Origin: Alistipes timonensis JC136
Lineage (GTDB): Bacteria > Bacteroidota > Bacteroidia > Bacteroidales > Rikenellaceae
Reading direction: 5' to 3'
Assembly: GCF_900107675.1 (NCBI RefSeq)
Contig: NZ_FNRI01000008.1
Location: 62,001 to 126,000, forward strand
Length of the DNA: 64,000 nt
Part shown: piece by piece, positions 35,113 through 44,300 of the stretch
How positions within the stretch are numbered: position 1 is the first letter of the stretch
Layout: each line of letters starts with the position of its first letter
Made by a program: the position numbers and the translations under genes
Notes under the pieces: generated by a model
The model's input: the letters and a program-made list of their open reading frames with translations, nothing else
Database searches by the model: none
What the model was told of the DNA's origin: nothing

Positions 35113-36312
35113 TTATTTCGCTTCGCGCACACAGCGCACGATATAAGCATAATTTCCCGAACCCATTTTAGTCGTGCGGCCCGCACTCGAAACCTTGACG
35201 CTCGGGTTGGAGCTGCGGTTGACCAGCATGCGCCACGCCTGCGGCTGCGCATTGGCGCGCGTTTCGCACGACCACGGACGGATCTCCGGATTCGTGCGCG
35301 TGGCACCGAAGATCTCGCAGTCGCTCCGGCCGCCGTCGCGCATATTCCAGTAGAAGTAATCGGGACCGGTGGGATCGGCAGATTTGTTGCACGTCCAGTT
35401 TTCCTGTTCCGCGATACGCTTCATCTGGACCTCGGTCGGCGCGTTCCAGCCCTCGGGACAGGGATTGACGGGAGCCGTCTGGTTTTTCGACGTACTGTTC
35501 TGTTCCAGCGTCAGGCCGGGATCGAACACGTCGTTCCACGTTGCGTTCGGATCGACGGGGATATTCACGCCCGCAACGTCGATACCGCACACGAGCGGAT
35601 AATAATAACCGCCCGGAGCCCCCGTTTCGGGCAGCGCGCCCATCGGAACTTCCAGTCCCGGCTGGTAGACGGTAACCTGCACCGTCTGATCGGGTTTATC
35701 CGACACGGCGACCGCAAAGAGAGCCTCGTTCGGGAAGAACGTGACATTGGCCGGAGCGGTGAAAGAGAGCGAGGTCGGCTTCTCCGCAGGCGAGAGTACC
35801 GGCGTGAAGACCTCCGAGCCGCTGACCCAGGTCACCGACACGGAACCTGTGCCCGGATTGGCGATCGTACCCGTGTAGGTCGGAGTGCCGTCGTCGCCCA
35901 CCGTATATTTGTAGATACCGCCGCCCACGTCCTTGCCCGGGCTGACGGAGAAATAGTTCGAGATCTGGATCAGCGAAAGGTAGATCATCTCCCCGCCGTA
36001 GGTCACGCACACCTTGTCTTCGAGGTTGACCATGCCGGTATTCTCGCCGATCGACACGGTGAACGTGTTCGCGGCTTCATCGGCTTCGAGCACAAAGCCC
36101 TGCTGGCCGTCGAGCAGACGGGCCGTCCAGCCGCCCGAAGCGCCCGCCGTCACCACTTCATAGGTGCGCGATATGGCGCCGTAAACATTCCGGGGCCAGT
36201 CGTTGGTCGTGGATTTCACGGTGAAGGTTCGTGCGCTGCCGATGATCTTCTCATCGTCGTTGCACGATACGGCAGCCAAGCCGGTTAGGATCAATAGCAG
36301 AATTTTTTTCAT
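35113..36312 (-). CDS. Surface lipoprotein with BACON-like N-terminus and FISUMP-like C-terminus
   Basis: The 399-residue lipoprotein (signal MKKILLLILTGLAAVSC) has a first domain with BACON-like features (TYEVVTAGASGGWTARLL, VCVTYGGEMIYLSLIQIS). A second beta domain follows, then a C-terminal domain beginning NPCPEGWNAPTEVQMKRIAE and ending YAYIVRCVREAK, of the FISUMP type. It probably binds glycan at the cell surface next to SusD, although it sits between GH115 and the lyase rather than directly after susD. ATG 36312 is preferred to 36324 because it starts the signal peptide. Confidence 0.7.
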   Translation of the reverse strand: MKKILLLILTGLAAVSCNDDEKIIGSARTFTVKSTTNDWPRNVYGAISRTYEVVTAGASGGWTARLLDGQQGFVLEADEAANTFTVSIGENTGMVNLEDKVCVTYGGEMIYLSLIQISNYFSVSPGKDVGGGIYKYTVGDDGTPTYTGTIANPGTGSVSVTWVSGSEVFTPVLSPAEKPTSLSFTAPANVTFFPNEALFAVAVSDKPDQTVQVTVYQPGLEVPMGALPETGAPGGYYYPLVCGIDVAGVNIPVDPNATWNDVFDPGLTLEQNSTSKNQTAPVNPCPEGWNAPTEVQMKRIAEQENWTCNKSADPTGPDYFYWNMRDGGRSDCEIFGATRTNPEIRPWSCETRANAQPQAWRMLVNRSSNPSVKVSSAGRTTKMGSGNYAYIVRCVREAK

Positions 36313-36379
36313 ATGGTTTTTCATTTGGTTGGTCTTTTCGGTCTGCGGAATCTCTCATCCCGCCATGCAAGTTAGCCAT

Positions 36380-36595
36380 TTACCCTCTGGAGCTCTTATT
36401 CCCCCGATTCAAAACATTAATAGAATCGTTCAAACCATCCTGCCGCCGGTCATCGCATCCGAGCCACTCGGCACCGGAGTGTTCACCCAGCCGGAAACGC
36501 CAGTCGAAATTCAGCAGTTCGGAGCGGCGCTCCCCGCCCCGGGCCATCGGCAAGGCCAGCAACAGGCCCAGCAAAAGCAATCCTAACCGTCTCAC
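36380..36595 (-). pseudogene. Truncated GH2 (beta-galactosidase-like) remnant
   Basis: A 71-codon frame starts at GTG 36595, overlapping the lyase stop. It encodes a signal peptide (LGLLLLGLLLALPMARG) followed by LLNFDWRFRLGEHSGAEWLG, which closely resembles the mature N-terminus of GH2 glycosidases, where it precedes the sugar-binding domain. After about 20 more residues the similarity ends and the frame stops, 68 bases before the next gene's start. The remaining 800 or so residues of a GH2 enzyme are absent, so I read this as the 5' stump of a deleted gene. A genuine small exported protein is the alternative. Confidence 0.55.
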
Positions 36596-38523
36596 AGCGT
36601 ATAGGTTTTACCGTCGACAGTCACCGTTCCGGCCTGTTCATCGTAAGTCACGACCGGAGCCGCAGCGGGCAGCGCGGCCCAGCTGACGGCCGTCACCTGT
36701 TTCAGCGACGAAGCGTCGGCCGCCACGGTCACCAACGGACGGTTCTCGCCCGAAGAGGTGCTGCGCTCCTCGACGAACTGGGTGCCGAGCGTCAGCACGG
36801 AGCGGGCAGGGGTCAGGTTCTCGATACGGACCGAGTTGCGGGGCGTAGTCGCCTCGACGACGGCATCGGAACTCTGCACAAGTTTCCGCTCGGGGAAAAA
36901 GCGCAGTTCGATGCGGCCCGGGGAGGCCAGCTCCACGTCATCGCAGACGACCGCCACACCCGCCTCTTTGATCCACACCAACTTACGGACGAAGCGTTTC
37001 ACGCCCGCATTGTCGAGATAGGCGGCCGAAGCGTCGCCCGTCATGCGGTCGATGCCCCCGGAGGAGATCGCCTCCACGATTTTCGCATCGCGCGAAGGCG
37101 TCAGCGGCCACGGCGTAAACCACGTGCGGACCTCGCCCCACTGCCCCATATCATTCGCCAGCAGGGTATTGTGGTATTTGGTCACACGCTTGACATAGCC
37201 GTTGTTGCGCAGGATGTATTCACCGTTGGCATAGATCACGAAATGGTTGGCGTCGGGATGGATATGCCCCATATCGCCCGAAACGTAGGAACCTTCGGGC
37301 TGCTGTCCGGCGAAGGTGCCCAGCGGCGCGCCGCAACGGAAGACTACCATCGCTTCGTCGCCGTTCCAGTCGGTGCGGGAAGCTACGAGACCCATGTTCT
37401 CGAAATGGCGGAAAGTCGGGGTCGAAGGCAGCAACACGGACGAAACCGAGGTGTCGTACCAGATCAGGTTCAGCCACGAGGAGGTCGCATTGTAATGCAC
37501 GGCCTTTCCGGCGAAATACTGCGCCCGGGCATCGTGGTTCAACCCGGCCAGCCGGCGGTAAAGATGTTCGGGACCGTACCACGAATAGCGCGGAGCGTCG
37601 GCCCAGTCGACGATGCTGCTCTCGGCGGTGCAGCGGTCGGCGGGAAGGGTCATGTACATCGCATAGGCAGCAGTGTTATCCCACCAAGTGCTGTTTTTGT
37701 AAAAATCGTTGCCCACCCCGCGCGAGAGGTCGAAAGCCATCATCAGGAACTCCATGCCGTACTGCCAGTAACCGGGGCCCTCCTGGCTGGCGCCATCGGG
37801 CGACAGCAGCCGCGAGGTCTTGCCCAACACCTCCTGCGTGAAGTCGATCCACTTCTGTGCCTCGGGCGTATCGTTGCGCAGCACGAGGGCCGCGGCGAGC
37901 ATGCCGCAGGTATTGATCCACGTATGGTTTTGGATATAAGCCTTATCCAGCGTCTTATAGGCCGCATACTGCCGCTCGGTCCGGGCGATCAGCGTATGGC
38001 GCAGCGTGGCGAGGGTGGCTTCGCTCAGGTAATTCTGCCCGTAATCGTAGAGCATTGCCAGTCCCAGCAGTTGATGACCGTAGGGAAGTCCATACTCCGC
38101 ACCGTCGGGCGTGTCGTCCATGCCCCACGTAGGATAGGCACATGCGGCGAGCGCCCAGCGTTCGGCTCCCTCGAAATAGCTTTTGTCCCCGGTCAGGTAA
38201 CCCGCCACGGCAAGCGCCGAGATGGTATTACCCACATCGCGCTGCCAAAGCTGTTCGCCGGCATCATTCTTATAGGCCGGCGGGTCCCGGCGGACCTTGG
38301 CGTCGGCAACGGCCTTGAAGCGGGTCCACTGGGCCAGGTGGGTCGAGCTGATCGCCGTTTTCAGCTGCTCGCCTTCCCAGTAGTTGAAGAAGAGCATCGG
38401 ATGCCAGACCTTATCGGTCGGCTCGGGCCGGGGATAATCGAAATGCGGTTCGTCCGCCGAACAGGCGTTCAGCAGCAACAGAACGGGGGCCGTCACACGG
38501 CACATTTTGCATAAAAGGTTCAT
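36592..38523 (-). CDS. Heparinase II/III family protein (polysaccharide lyase-like lipoprotein)
   Basis: Exported protein of 643 residues with a lipoprotein signal ending LLLNAC. The first part is an alpha/alpha toroid (RDVGNTISALAVAGYLTGDK, IQNHTWINTCGMLAAALVL); the second is the heparinase II/III beta-sandwich with GDMGHIHPDANHFVIYANGE, whose His residues are the usual metal/catalytic region. Family members eliminate uronic-acid-containing glycans. ATG 38523 starts the lipoprotein signal; an upstream in-frame ATG at 38619, overlapping the esterase stop, would give a 32-residue longer product with a second hydrophobic stretch. Its stop overlaps the GH2 remnant start. Confidence 0.8.
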   Translation of the reverse strand: MNLLCKMCRVTAPVLLLLNACSADEPHFDYPRPEPTDKVWHPMLFFNYWEGEQLKTAISSTHLAQWTRFKAVADAKVRRDPPAYKNDAGEQLWQRDVGNTISALAVAGYLTGDKSYFEGAERWALAACAYPTWGMDDTPDGAEYGLPYGHQLLGLAMLYDYGQNYLSEATLATLRHTLIARTERQYAAYKTLDKAYIQNHTWINTCGMLAAALVLRNDTPEAQKWIDFTQEVLGKTSRLLSPDGASQEGPGYWQYGMEFLMMAFDLSRGVGNDFYKNSTWWDNTAAYAMYMTLPADRCTAESSIVDWADAPRYSWYGPEHLYRRLAGLNHDARAQYFAGKAVHYNATSSWLNLIWYDTSVSSVLLPSTPTFRHFENMGLVASRTDWNGDEAMVVFRCGAPLGTFAGQQPEGSYVSGDMGHIHPDANHFVIYANGEYILRNNGYVKRVTKYHNTLLANDMGQWGEVRTWFTPWPLTPSRDAKIVEAISSGGIDRMTGDASAAYLDNAGVKRFVRKLVWIKEAGVAVVCDDVELASPGRIELRFFPERKLVQSSDAVVEATTPRNSVRIENLTPARSVLTLGTQFVEERSTSSGENRPLVTVAADASSLKQVTAVSWAALPAAAPVVTYDEQAGTVTVDGKTYTL

Positions 38524-38615
38524 GGTAGTCGGAGGTTTTAATTCATCGGAATCGAAAAAGGGAAAGCCGCTTCGCAACAACAGCAGCACGACCGGCAGGA
38601 GATACGGCCGCCGGA

Positions 38616-39914
38616 TCATTTCTCCCCGAAGAACCGGCGCAGCATCCAGGCATCGGCCAGACGGTTCTGCCGCTCGCTGCGACGGTGACCGTTGCGCAGT
38701 TCGAGCACCAGTTCCTTGGGTGCGTCCACCACGTTATAGGCCGAATACATCGAGGTAATGGGACACGACAGGTCGTTGTAACCCCACGAGAAGAAGCCCG
38801 GCACACGGATCAGCCGCGCGAAATTCGCCGCGTCGTAGTAACGCGAATTGAGAATGCGCTCCGCCGTGCGGAAATAGGTGCGCGTGCGGTCAAACATGTG
38901 GGGCCAGCCGCCGGCACGGTCGTAAAGGTAACCCATGTGGTCGCACAAAGCGGGATAGAAGCAAACGAAGTATTTCACACGCGGATCGAGGGCCGTGGTG
39001 ACGATCGACAGTCCCCCGCCCTGGCTGCCGCCCGAGACCATCAGGCGTTCGCCGTCGAATTCAGGACGGGTGAAAAGGTAGTCTATGGCCCGGATACAGC
39101 CCATGAACACCCGCTTGTAGTAATATTGGTCGCGGTTGTCGAGGTTGACGAACTGGTAATTGTACAAGGCGCCGTTTTTCAGGATGTCGTAATTCTCGTC
39201 GGGCATGTCGAGCGGAATGCCGTGGATGCCGAGGGTCATCGTGATCACCCCCTTCTCGGCCATGTAGGTCGACGGCTTGGTCTTGGCAACTCCTGCACCG
39301 GGAACATAGAGCACGGCCGGATGCGGTCCCTTCGACTTGGGAACCGAAACATAGCCGTACACGTAGTTATCCTTGCGGAAACTTTGCAGACGCACGTAGT
39401 AAACGTCGACCTTGTCCGTACACCACTGTTCGGCACGCTCGACGCGGGGGTCCATCGGAATTTCGGCATTCTCGGCCTTGGCCCGCTCCCAAAATGCCGC
39501 GAAATCCTCGGGCATGTCGGTCATCGGACGCAGTTTCTCGGGTTCGAAAGCCGCCTGTGCCAGATCGTTGGCCACAGCGGCGCCCTTCTCGTCGAGCAGG
39601 AAAACCCGGCAGGTCAGGAATCCCGGGCACGGCATGCCTACGGTACGGACCCGGAGGCGGCCGTCGGGCAGCGTCGCCTGATGCGTCTCATGGGCGGGCA
39701 TCTTCTCCCGGGCGAACGTGTATTTCACCGACGCGTTTTTCAGCGGTTTGCCGTCCACTCGGACCACGATGTCGTAAGCGACGCTGTCGCCCGCCGAGTA
39801 GCGCCAGTCTTCGGTGCGGTCAGGTGTGATTTCGATACTGATTTTCCCTTTCGGGAAGGCCGAAGCCGCATGTAGAAGCAGCGACAGCCCGATTACGAGT
39901 AAAAGTCGTTTCAT
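38616..39914 (-). CDS. Acetylxylan esterase-type (CE7) alpha/beta hydrolase
   Basis: Exported esterase of 432 residues with a signal peptide (MKRLLLVIGLSLLLHAASAF). A beta domain of about 110 residues precedes the catalytic domain. The nucleophile is S297 in VSGGSQGGGLSIV, the likely acid lies in SWGYNDLSCP and the His in LRNGHRRSERQN, matching the AXE1/CE7 family, which deacetylates xylan oligosaccharides and other acetylated sugars. It follows the GH105 gene by 10 bases and overlaps a possible longer start of the lyase gene by four bases. Confidence 0.88.
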   Translation of the reverse strand: MKRLLLVIGLSLLLHAASAFPKGKISIEITPDRTEDWRYSAGDSVAYDIVVRVDGKPLKNASVKYTFAREKMPAHETHQATLPDGRLRVRTVGMPCPGFLTCRVFLLDEKGAAVANDLAQAAFEPEKLRPMTDMPEDFAAFWERAKAENAEIPMDPRVERAEQWCTDKVDVYYVRLQSFRKDNYVYGYVSVPKSKGPHPAVLYVPGAGVAKTKPSTYMAEKGVITMTLGIHGIPLDMPDENYDILKNGALYNYQFVNLDNRDQYYYKRVFMGCIRAIDYLFTRPEFDGERLMVSGGSQGGGLSIVTTALDPRVKYFVCFYPALCDHMGYLYDRAGGWPHMFDRTRTYFRTAERILNSRYYDAANFARLIRVPGFFSWGYNDLSCPITSMYSAYNVVDAPKELVLELRNGHRRSERQNRLADAWMLRRFFGEK

Positions 39915-39924
39915 CGTTCGGGAT

Positions 39925-41157
39925 TTATAAGTTCAGTTTCTCTTTCAGGCGCAGGATTTCCAACCCGGCGTCGAGCAGCAGGCCCGTGCCGTGGGTCTCG
40001 CCGTCGACCTTCGGACGGTTGTAGTAGAAAGGCATGTCGTTGCCGATGCCCGTACCCACACAGACGTCGCGCAGTTCCCCTTCCGGCGTGATCTTTTCGC
40101 GGCAAAGTCCCTCCCAGCCTTTCAGGGCCGCAGAGGCATAGCGGGCGTCGACCCACCCCTCGCACACGGCGTGCGCCAGGCAGTAGACAAAAATCGCCGA
40201 ACAGGAGCTCTCCTCGTAGGAATCCTCCCGGTCGAGCAACTGACGCCACAGACCGGAAGCGGACTGGCGTTTCACCACGCCTGCGATCTGGCGTCCGAGC
40301 AACGCCTGCAACTGCCGCAAATCGCGGTCTCCGGCAGGCAGAACATCCATGAGCTGTACGGTAGCCAGCATCACCCAGCCGTTGCAACGGCCCCAATGCG
40401 CCCCGGCCGTACGTTCCAGATCGCCGTAATAGCCGTGATACAGCAGTTCCGTCGCCGGATTCCAAAGATAATGATGGAACCGTCCGACTTGCCGCACGGC
40501 ATCGCGCAGCATCGCCCTGTCGGCGAAACACCCGCCGTAGCGCGACATGAACGACAGCCCCATATAGAGGTCGTCGGCCCAGAGCGTATGCTTATGGGGC
40601 CACGTGCGCACGAGCGTCCCGTCCGGAAAACGGGCCTGTACGCGGCGGATGTGCTCTGCGGCCCGTTCGATATAAGGCATATAGGCCTCCGTTTTGGCCG
40701 GACGCCGTGCAGCCAGCTCAATCATCGCGGCGCACTCCGCCCCGCAATGGTCCAGTTCGTTGAATTTGCGCAGGAAATGATAGGGTTCATGGTCTTCTCC
40801 CTGCGTGACGCCGAATTTCCGGTAAGCCGAAAGGGCACTGTCAATCTGCCGTTCGACGAAATCGACGTACCCTGCCTCCCCGAAACGGTCGGCCATCCGC
40901 AGCATGGCCATATTGAGCACCCCGAGGCTGTAATGCCAGTCCATGTACTTGCAGGCGAAACGGACCCGCGTCCCGCCGGGAATATCGTCGGGCGAAGCGT
41001 AAAACCGTCCCGTGGCACGATCGGTGTAGCCCGTGCGGTAATCGGCGAGCACTTTATCGGCCACACGACGCAACAGCGCTTCATCGTCCGAAGCGGCGCT
41101 CCGCGGGGGAAACAGCAAAACAGCGAAAAGCAGGCAGGCAAATAACGGAAGTCTCAT
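39925..41157 (-). CDS. Glycoside hydrolase family 88/105 (unsaturated uronyl hydrolase)
   Basis: Removes the 4,5-unsaturated uronic acid left at the non-reducing end by polysaccharide lyases. The 410-residue product has a signal peptide and an (alpha/alpha)6-barrel with HKHTLWADDLYMGLSFMSRY, whose Asp corresponds to the catalytic residue of YteR-type enzymes. HWGRCNGWVMLA and EESSCSAIFVYCLA further match GH105. ATG 41157 opens the signal peptide; the frame is open 33 residues further upstream without clear function. It is the first gene of the minus-strand series, divergent from the HTCS, and its pairing with a lyase in the same series is functionally coherent. Confidence 0.87.
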   Translation of the reverse strand: MRLPLFACLLFAVLLFPPRSAASDDEALLRRVADKVLADYRTGYTDRATGRFYASPDDIPGGTRVRFACKYMDWHYSLGVLNMAMLRMADRFGEAGYVDFVERQIDSALSAYRKFGVTQGEDHEPYHFLRKFNELDHCGAECAAMIELAARRPAKTEAYMPYIERAAEHIRRVQARFPDGTLVRTWPHKHTLWADDLYMGLSFMSRYGGCFADRAMLRDAVRQVGRFHHYLWNPATELLYHGYYGDLERTAGAHWGRCNGWVMLATVQLMDVLPAGDRDLRQLQALLGRQIAGVVKRQSASGLWRQLLDREDSYEESSCSAIFVYCLAHAVCEGWVDARYASAALKGWEGLCREKITPEGELRDVCVGTGIGNDMPFYYNRPKVDGETHGTGLLLDAGLEILRLKEKLNL

Positions 41158-41316
41158 GGCGGGTTGTGGATAGGTTCGGTTTTCGAAGACAAAGGAACAT
41201 ATTATCCACGGCTGCGGGTTAATCAAAATGTTCATTGATTTATTCCTGCGTTTCAAACCGCATGACGACCTCCTGAAAGATCATTATGCCCGAAGAGAAC
41301 ATCCCGATTTATATTG

Positions 41317-41324
41317 TATATTTG
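41317..41324 (+). promoter_or_regulatory. Possible -7 element of the HTCS gene
   Basis: TATATTTG fits TAnnTTTG but ends only four bases before the start codon and has no clear TTTG at the usual distance upstream. If real, the mRNA would be nearly leaderless. Confidence 0.3.
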
Positions 41325-41328
41325 ATGC

Positions 41329-44300
41329 ATGAACCTCCCGACCCGCATAAAACACACTCTCGCCGGCATTCTGGGCCTGCTGGCATTGCTTGCAGCCCAT
41401 GCAGGGCCTTCGGCCCGGAAACTCCGGTTCGACCACCTTTCGGTCACCGACGGACTCTCGCAGATGTCCGTGGTATCTGTCATCCAGGACGCCGACGGCT
41501 ACCTCTGGTTCGGCACGCGCGACGGACTGAACCGTTACGACGGATACGATTTCCGCATCTTCCGCCACGAACTCCACGACACGACTTCGATCAGCGACAG
41601 CTACATCCGCTGTATGGCCAACGACCGCGACGGCCGGCTCTGGGTAGGAACCACCAACGGACTGAACCGCTACGATCCCCGCACCGAACGATTCACTCAC
41701 TATTACATCGACCGCGAACGACATACGGGCAACATCAACGAGATCAACGCCATCTGCGCCGACCCCGCAGGCGGCGTATGGCTGGGAACCTACGAGGGTC
41801 TCTATCACCTGGGCAGGGACGAGGCACAGGCGCGCCGCTTCGAAGAGGTCTCCCAACGCATTTACAGCCTGGCGAGTGACGGCACACAACTCTATATCGG
41901 CCACGACCGCGGGCTGGCGGTCCTTTCGCCCGACGGAGTGCTGCGCCACATCATCCGCGACGACCGCAACCGTGCGGTCAACCTCGTCTATCCCGATTCG
42001 CAGGGGCGTGTCCATTTCAGCTTCGCAAATACCGGGACCCTCGGGCTGCTGAACCCTGAAACGGGAGCACTGAGCGAACACACGATCATCGCCGGCGATC
42101 CGCACCGGCGCAACAACCTCATCCGCAGCATCGCCGAACAACCCGACGGGAAACTCGTACTGGGAACCTACGACGGCCTGCGCATTTACGACCCGCAGAG
42201 GGGGGGGGAGACCGAAAGCTACAACCAGACCCCGCAGGAGGGCGGAGGACTTTCGCATTACGCCGTTGAAACAGTCTACGTCGACCGCGCAGGCACCCTC
42301 TGGGCCGGCACCTATGCCGGCGGAGTCAACTACGCCCACGCACAGAACGCCCTGTTCAACTATTACGATCCCCGGCGCGGCAACCACCTGCCGGGCGTCC
42401 TGAGTGCCATCGTGGCCGAACCTTCGGGCGACGTACTCTGGATCGGGTCCGACGCGGGCGGCATACTGCGCTTCGACGTCCGCAGCGGAGAGTTCGCCTA
42501 CTATCCCTGCACGACTGTCCCGGGCGAAATGTTCAAGGACAACAACGTCAAATCGCTGCTGCTGGACGGAAAAACGCTCTACGTGGGGCTTTACACGGGC
42601 CTGCTCTACACGTTCGACACCGCCGCCTGCCGCTGGACGGGAATGTGGCGGAATCCCGACCATTCGGCGATCTACTCGCTGGCCCGCACACGCGACACGC
42701 TGCTGCTGGGGACCTACTCGGCCCACGGGCTGAAATACCTCTCCCCCCGGGGCATCGAGGACCGCGACCTGATGTCGGACGACGGCCGTACGGTCAACAT
42801 CAACCAGATTTCGGCGCTCTGCCCCTCCGACGACGGGCTTTGGATCGGAACCCGCAGCCGCGGCCTCTACCGCTACCGGCCTTCCGGCGAACTGACCCGC
42901 TACACCTCCGACGACGGGAATTCCATCTCGGGCAACCGCATCACGGCGATCTTCGCCGACAGCCGCAAACGCATCCTGATCGGCACTTCGGACGGGGGAC
43001 TGAATGTCTTCGACCCCGAAACCGAACGGTTCACGATCGTCACCCACAACGAGGGACTGCACGACAACACGGTCTGCTCGGCGGTCGAAGACCGCAAAGG
43101 CCGCCTCTGGGTAATCACCCGCACCGGTATCTCGGAACTGGATGCCTCGAACCGCGTACTGCGCACCTACGACCATTCGGGCGGCATCCGGGTACAGGAG
43201 TTCTCGCCGGCATCGGCGTTCGTCACCGACGACAACACGATCTGGGTCGGCGGCGACAGCGGGCTGGTAAGCTTCAATCCCGACAACCTGCACGTCAACA
43301 CCTACGCCCCGCCTGTGGTCATCACCTCCGTAGCGGTCAACAACCGCCCTCTGGGCGGCGGATTCGGACTTTCGACGGGCCGGACGCAGCTGCGCCTGAA
43401 ACACGACGAGAACAACCTCACCTTCGCATTCAGCGCCCTCAACTACATCTACCCCGAACGCAACGCCTACTCCTACAAACTCGAAGGCGCCGACAACGAA
43501 TGGCGGTCGGTCGGCTCGGTGCGCGAGGTCAACTACGCCAACCTGGCGCCGGGAAGCTATCTTTTCCGGGTGCGGGGTTCGAACAACGACGGCATCTGGA
43601 ACGAATCGGACACCACGCTGGGGATCGAGATCGCCCCACCGGTCTGGCTCCGCTGGTGGGCGCTGACCTTCTACCTGCTGTTACTGGCGACGGTGGGCTG
43701 GCTTATCTTCCGCTACGCCCGCGAACGCCGCCGCCTGCGGCAGCACGTGATGCTCAAACAGAAGCACGAGGAGCTTTACAAGGCCCGCATCGAACTCTTC
43801 ACGAACTTCGCGCACGAACTGCGGACGCCGCTGACGCTCATCCTTTCGCCGCTCGAAGAGATGCTCACGCCCGACAACCCGCAGGAAGCGACCCACGAAT
43901 CGCTGATGATGATGTACGCCAACGCCAAGCGCATGATGCTGCTCATCAACCAACTGATGGACCTGCGGCGCAAGGAGGCTGGATCGATGACCCCCAAAGT
44001 GGCCGAGGGCGATTTCGCGGGCTTCGCCGAAGAGATCTTCATCGCCTTCAACCATCAGGCCCGCAACCACCGCATCGACTACCGGTTCGAAACCTCAGAA
44101 CGCCCACTGACGCTGTGGTACGACCGCTGGCTTTTCGAAAAGGTGCTGCTGAACCTGTTGTCCAACGCCTTCAAATTCACCCCCGACGGCGGAAGCATCG
44201 TCCTGCGGGCCGAAACCGCAACCCGCGAAGAACTTCCGGAAAAGGCGCAGTCCGATGCAGGGCTCTATCCCGACGCCGCACTCTACCTCCGCCTCACGCT

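Noticed and set aside
41284..43404. Open frame of about 700 codons on the minus strand
   Set aside because: Antisense to the HTCS propeller region, low-complexity product, no start or promoter signals.
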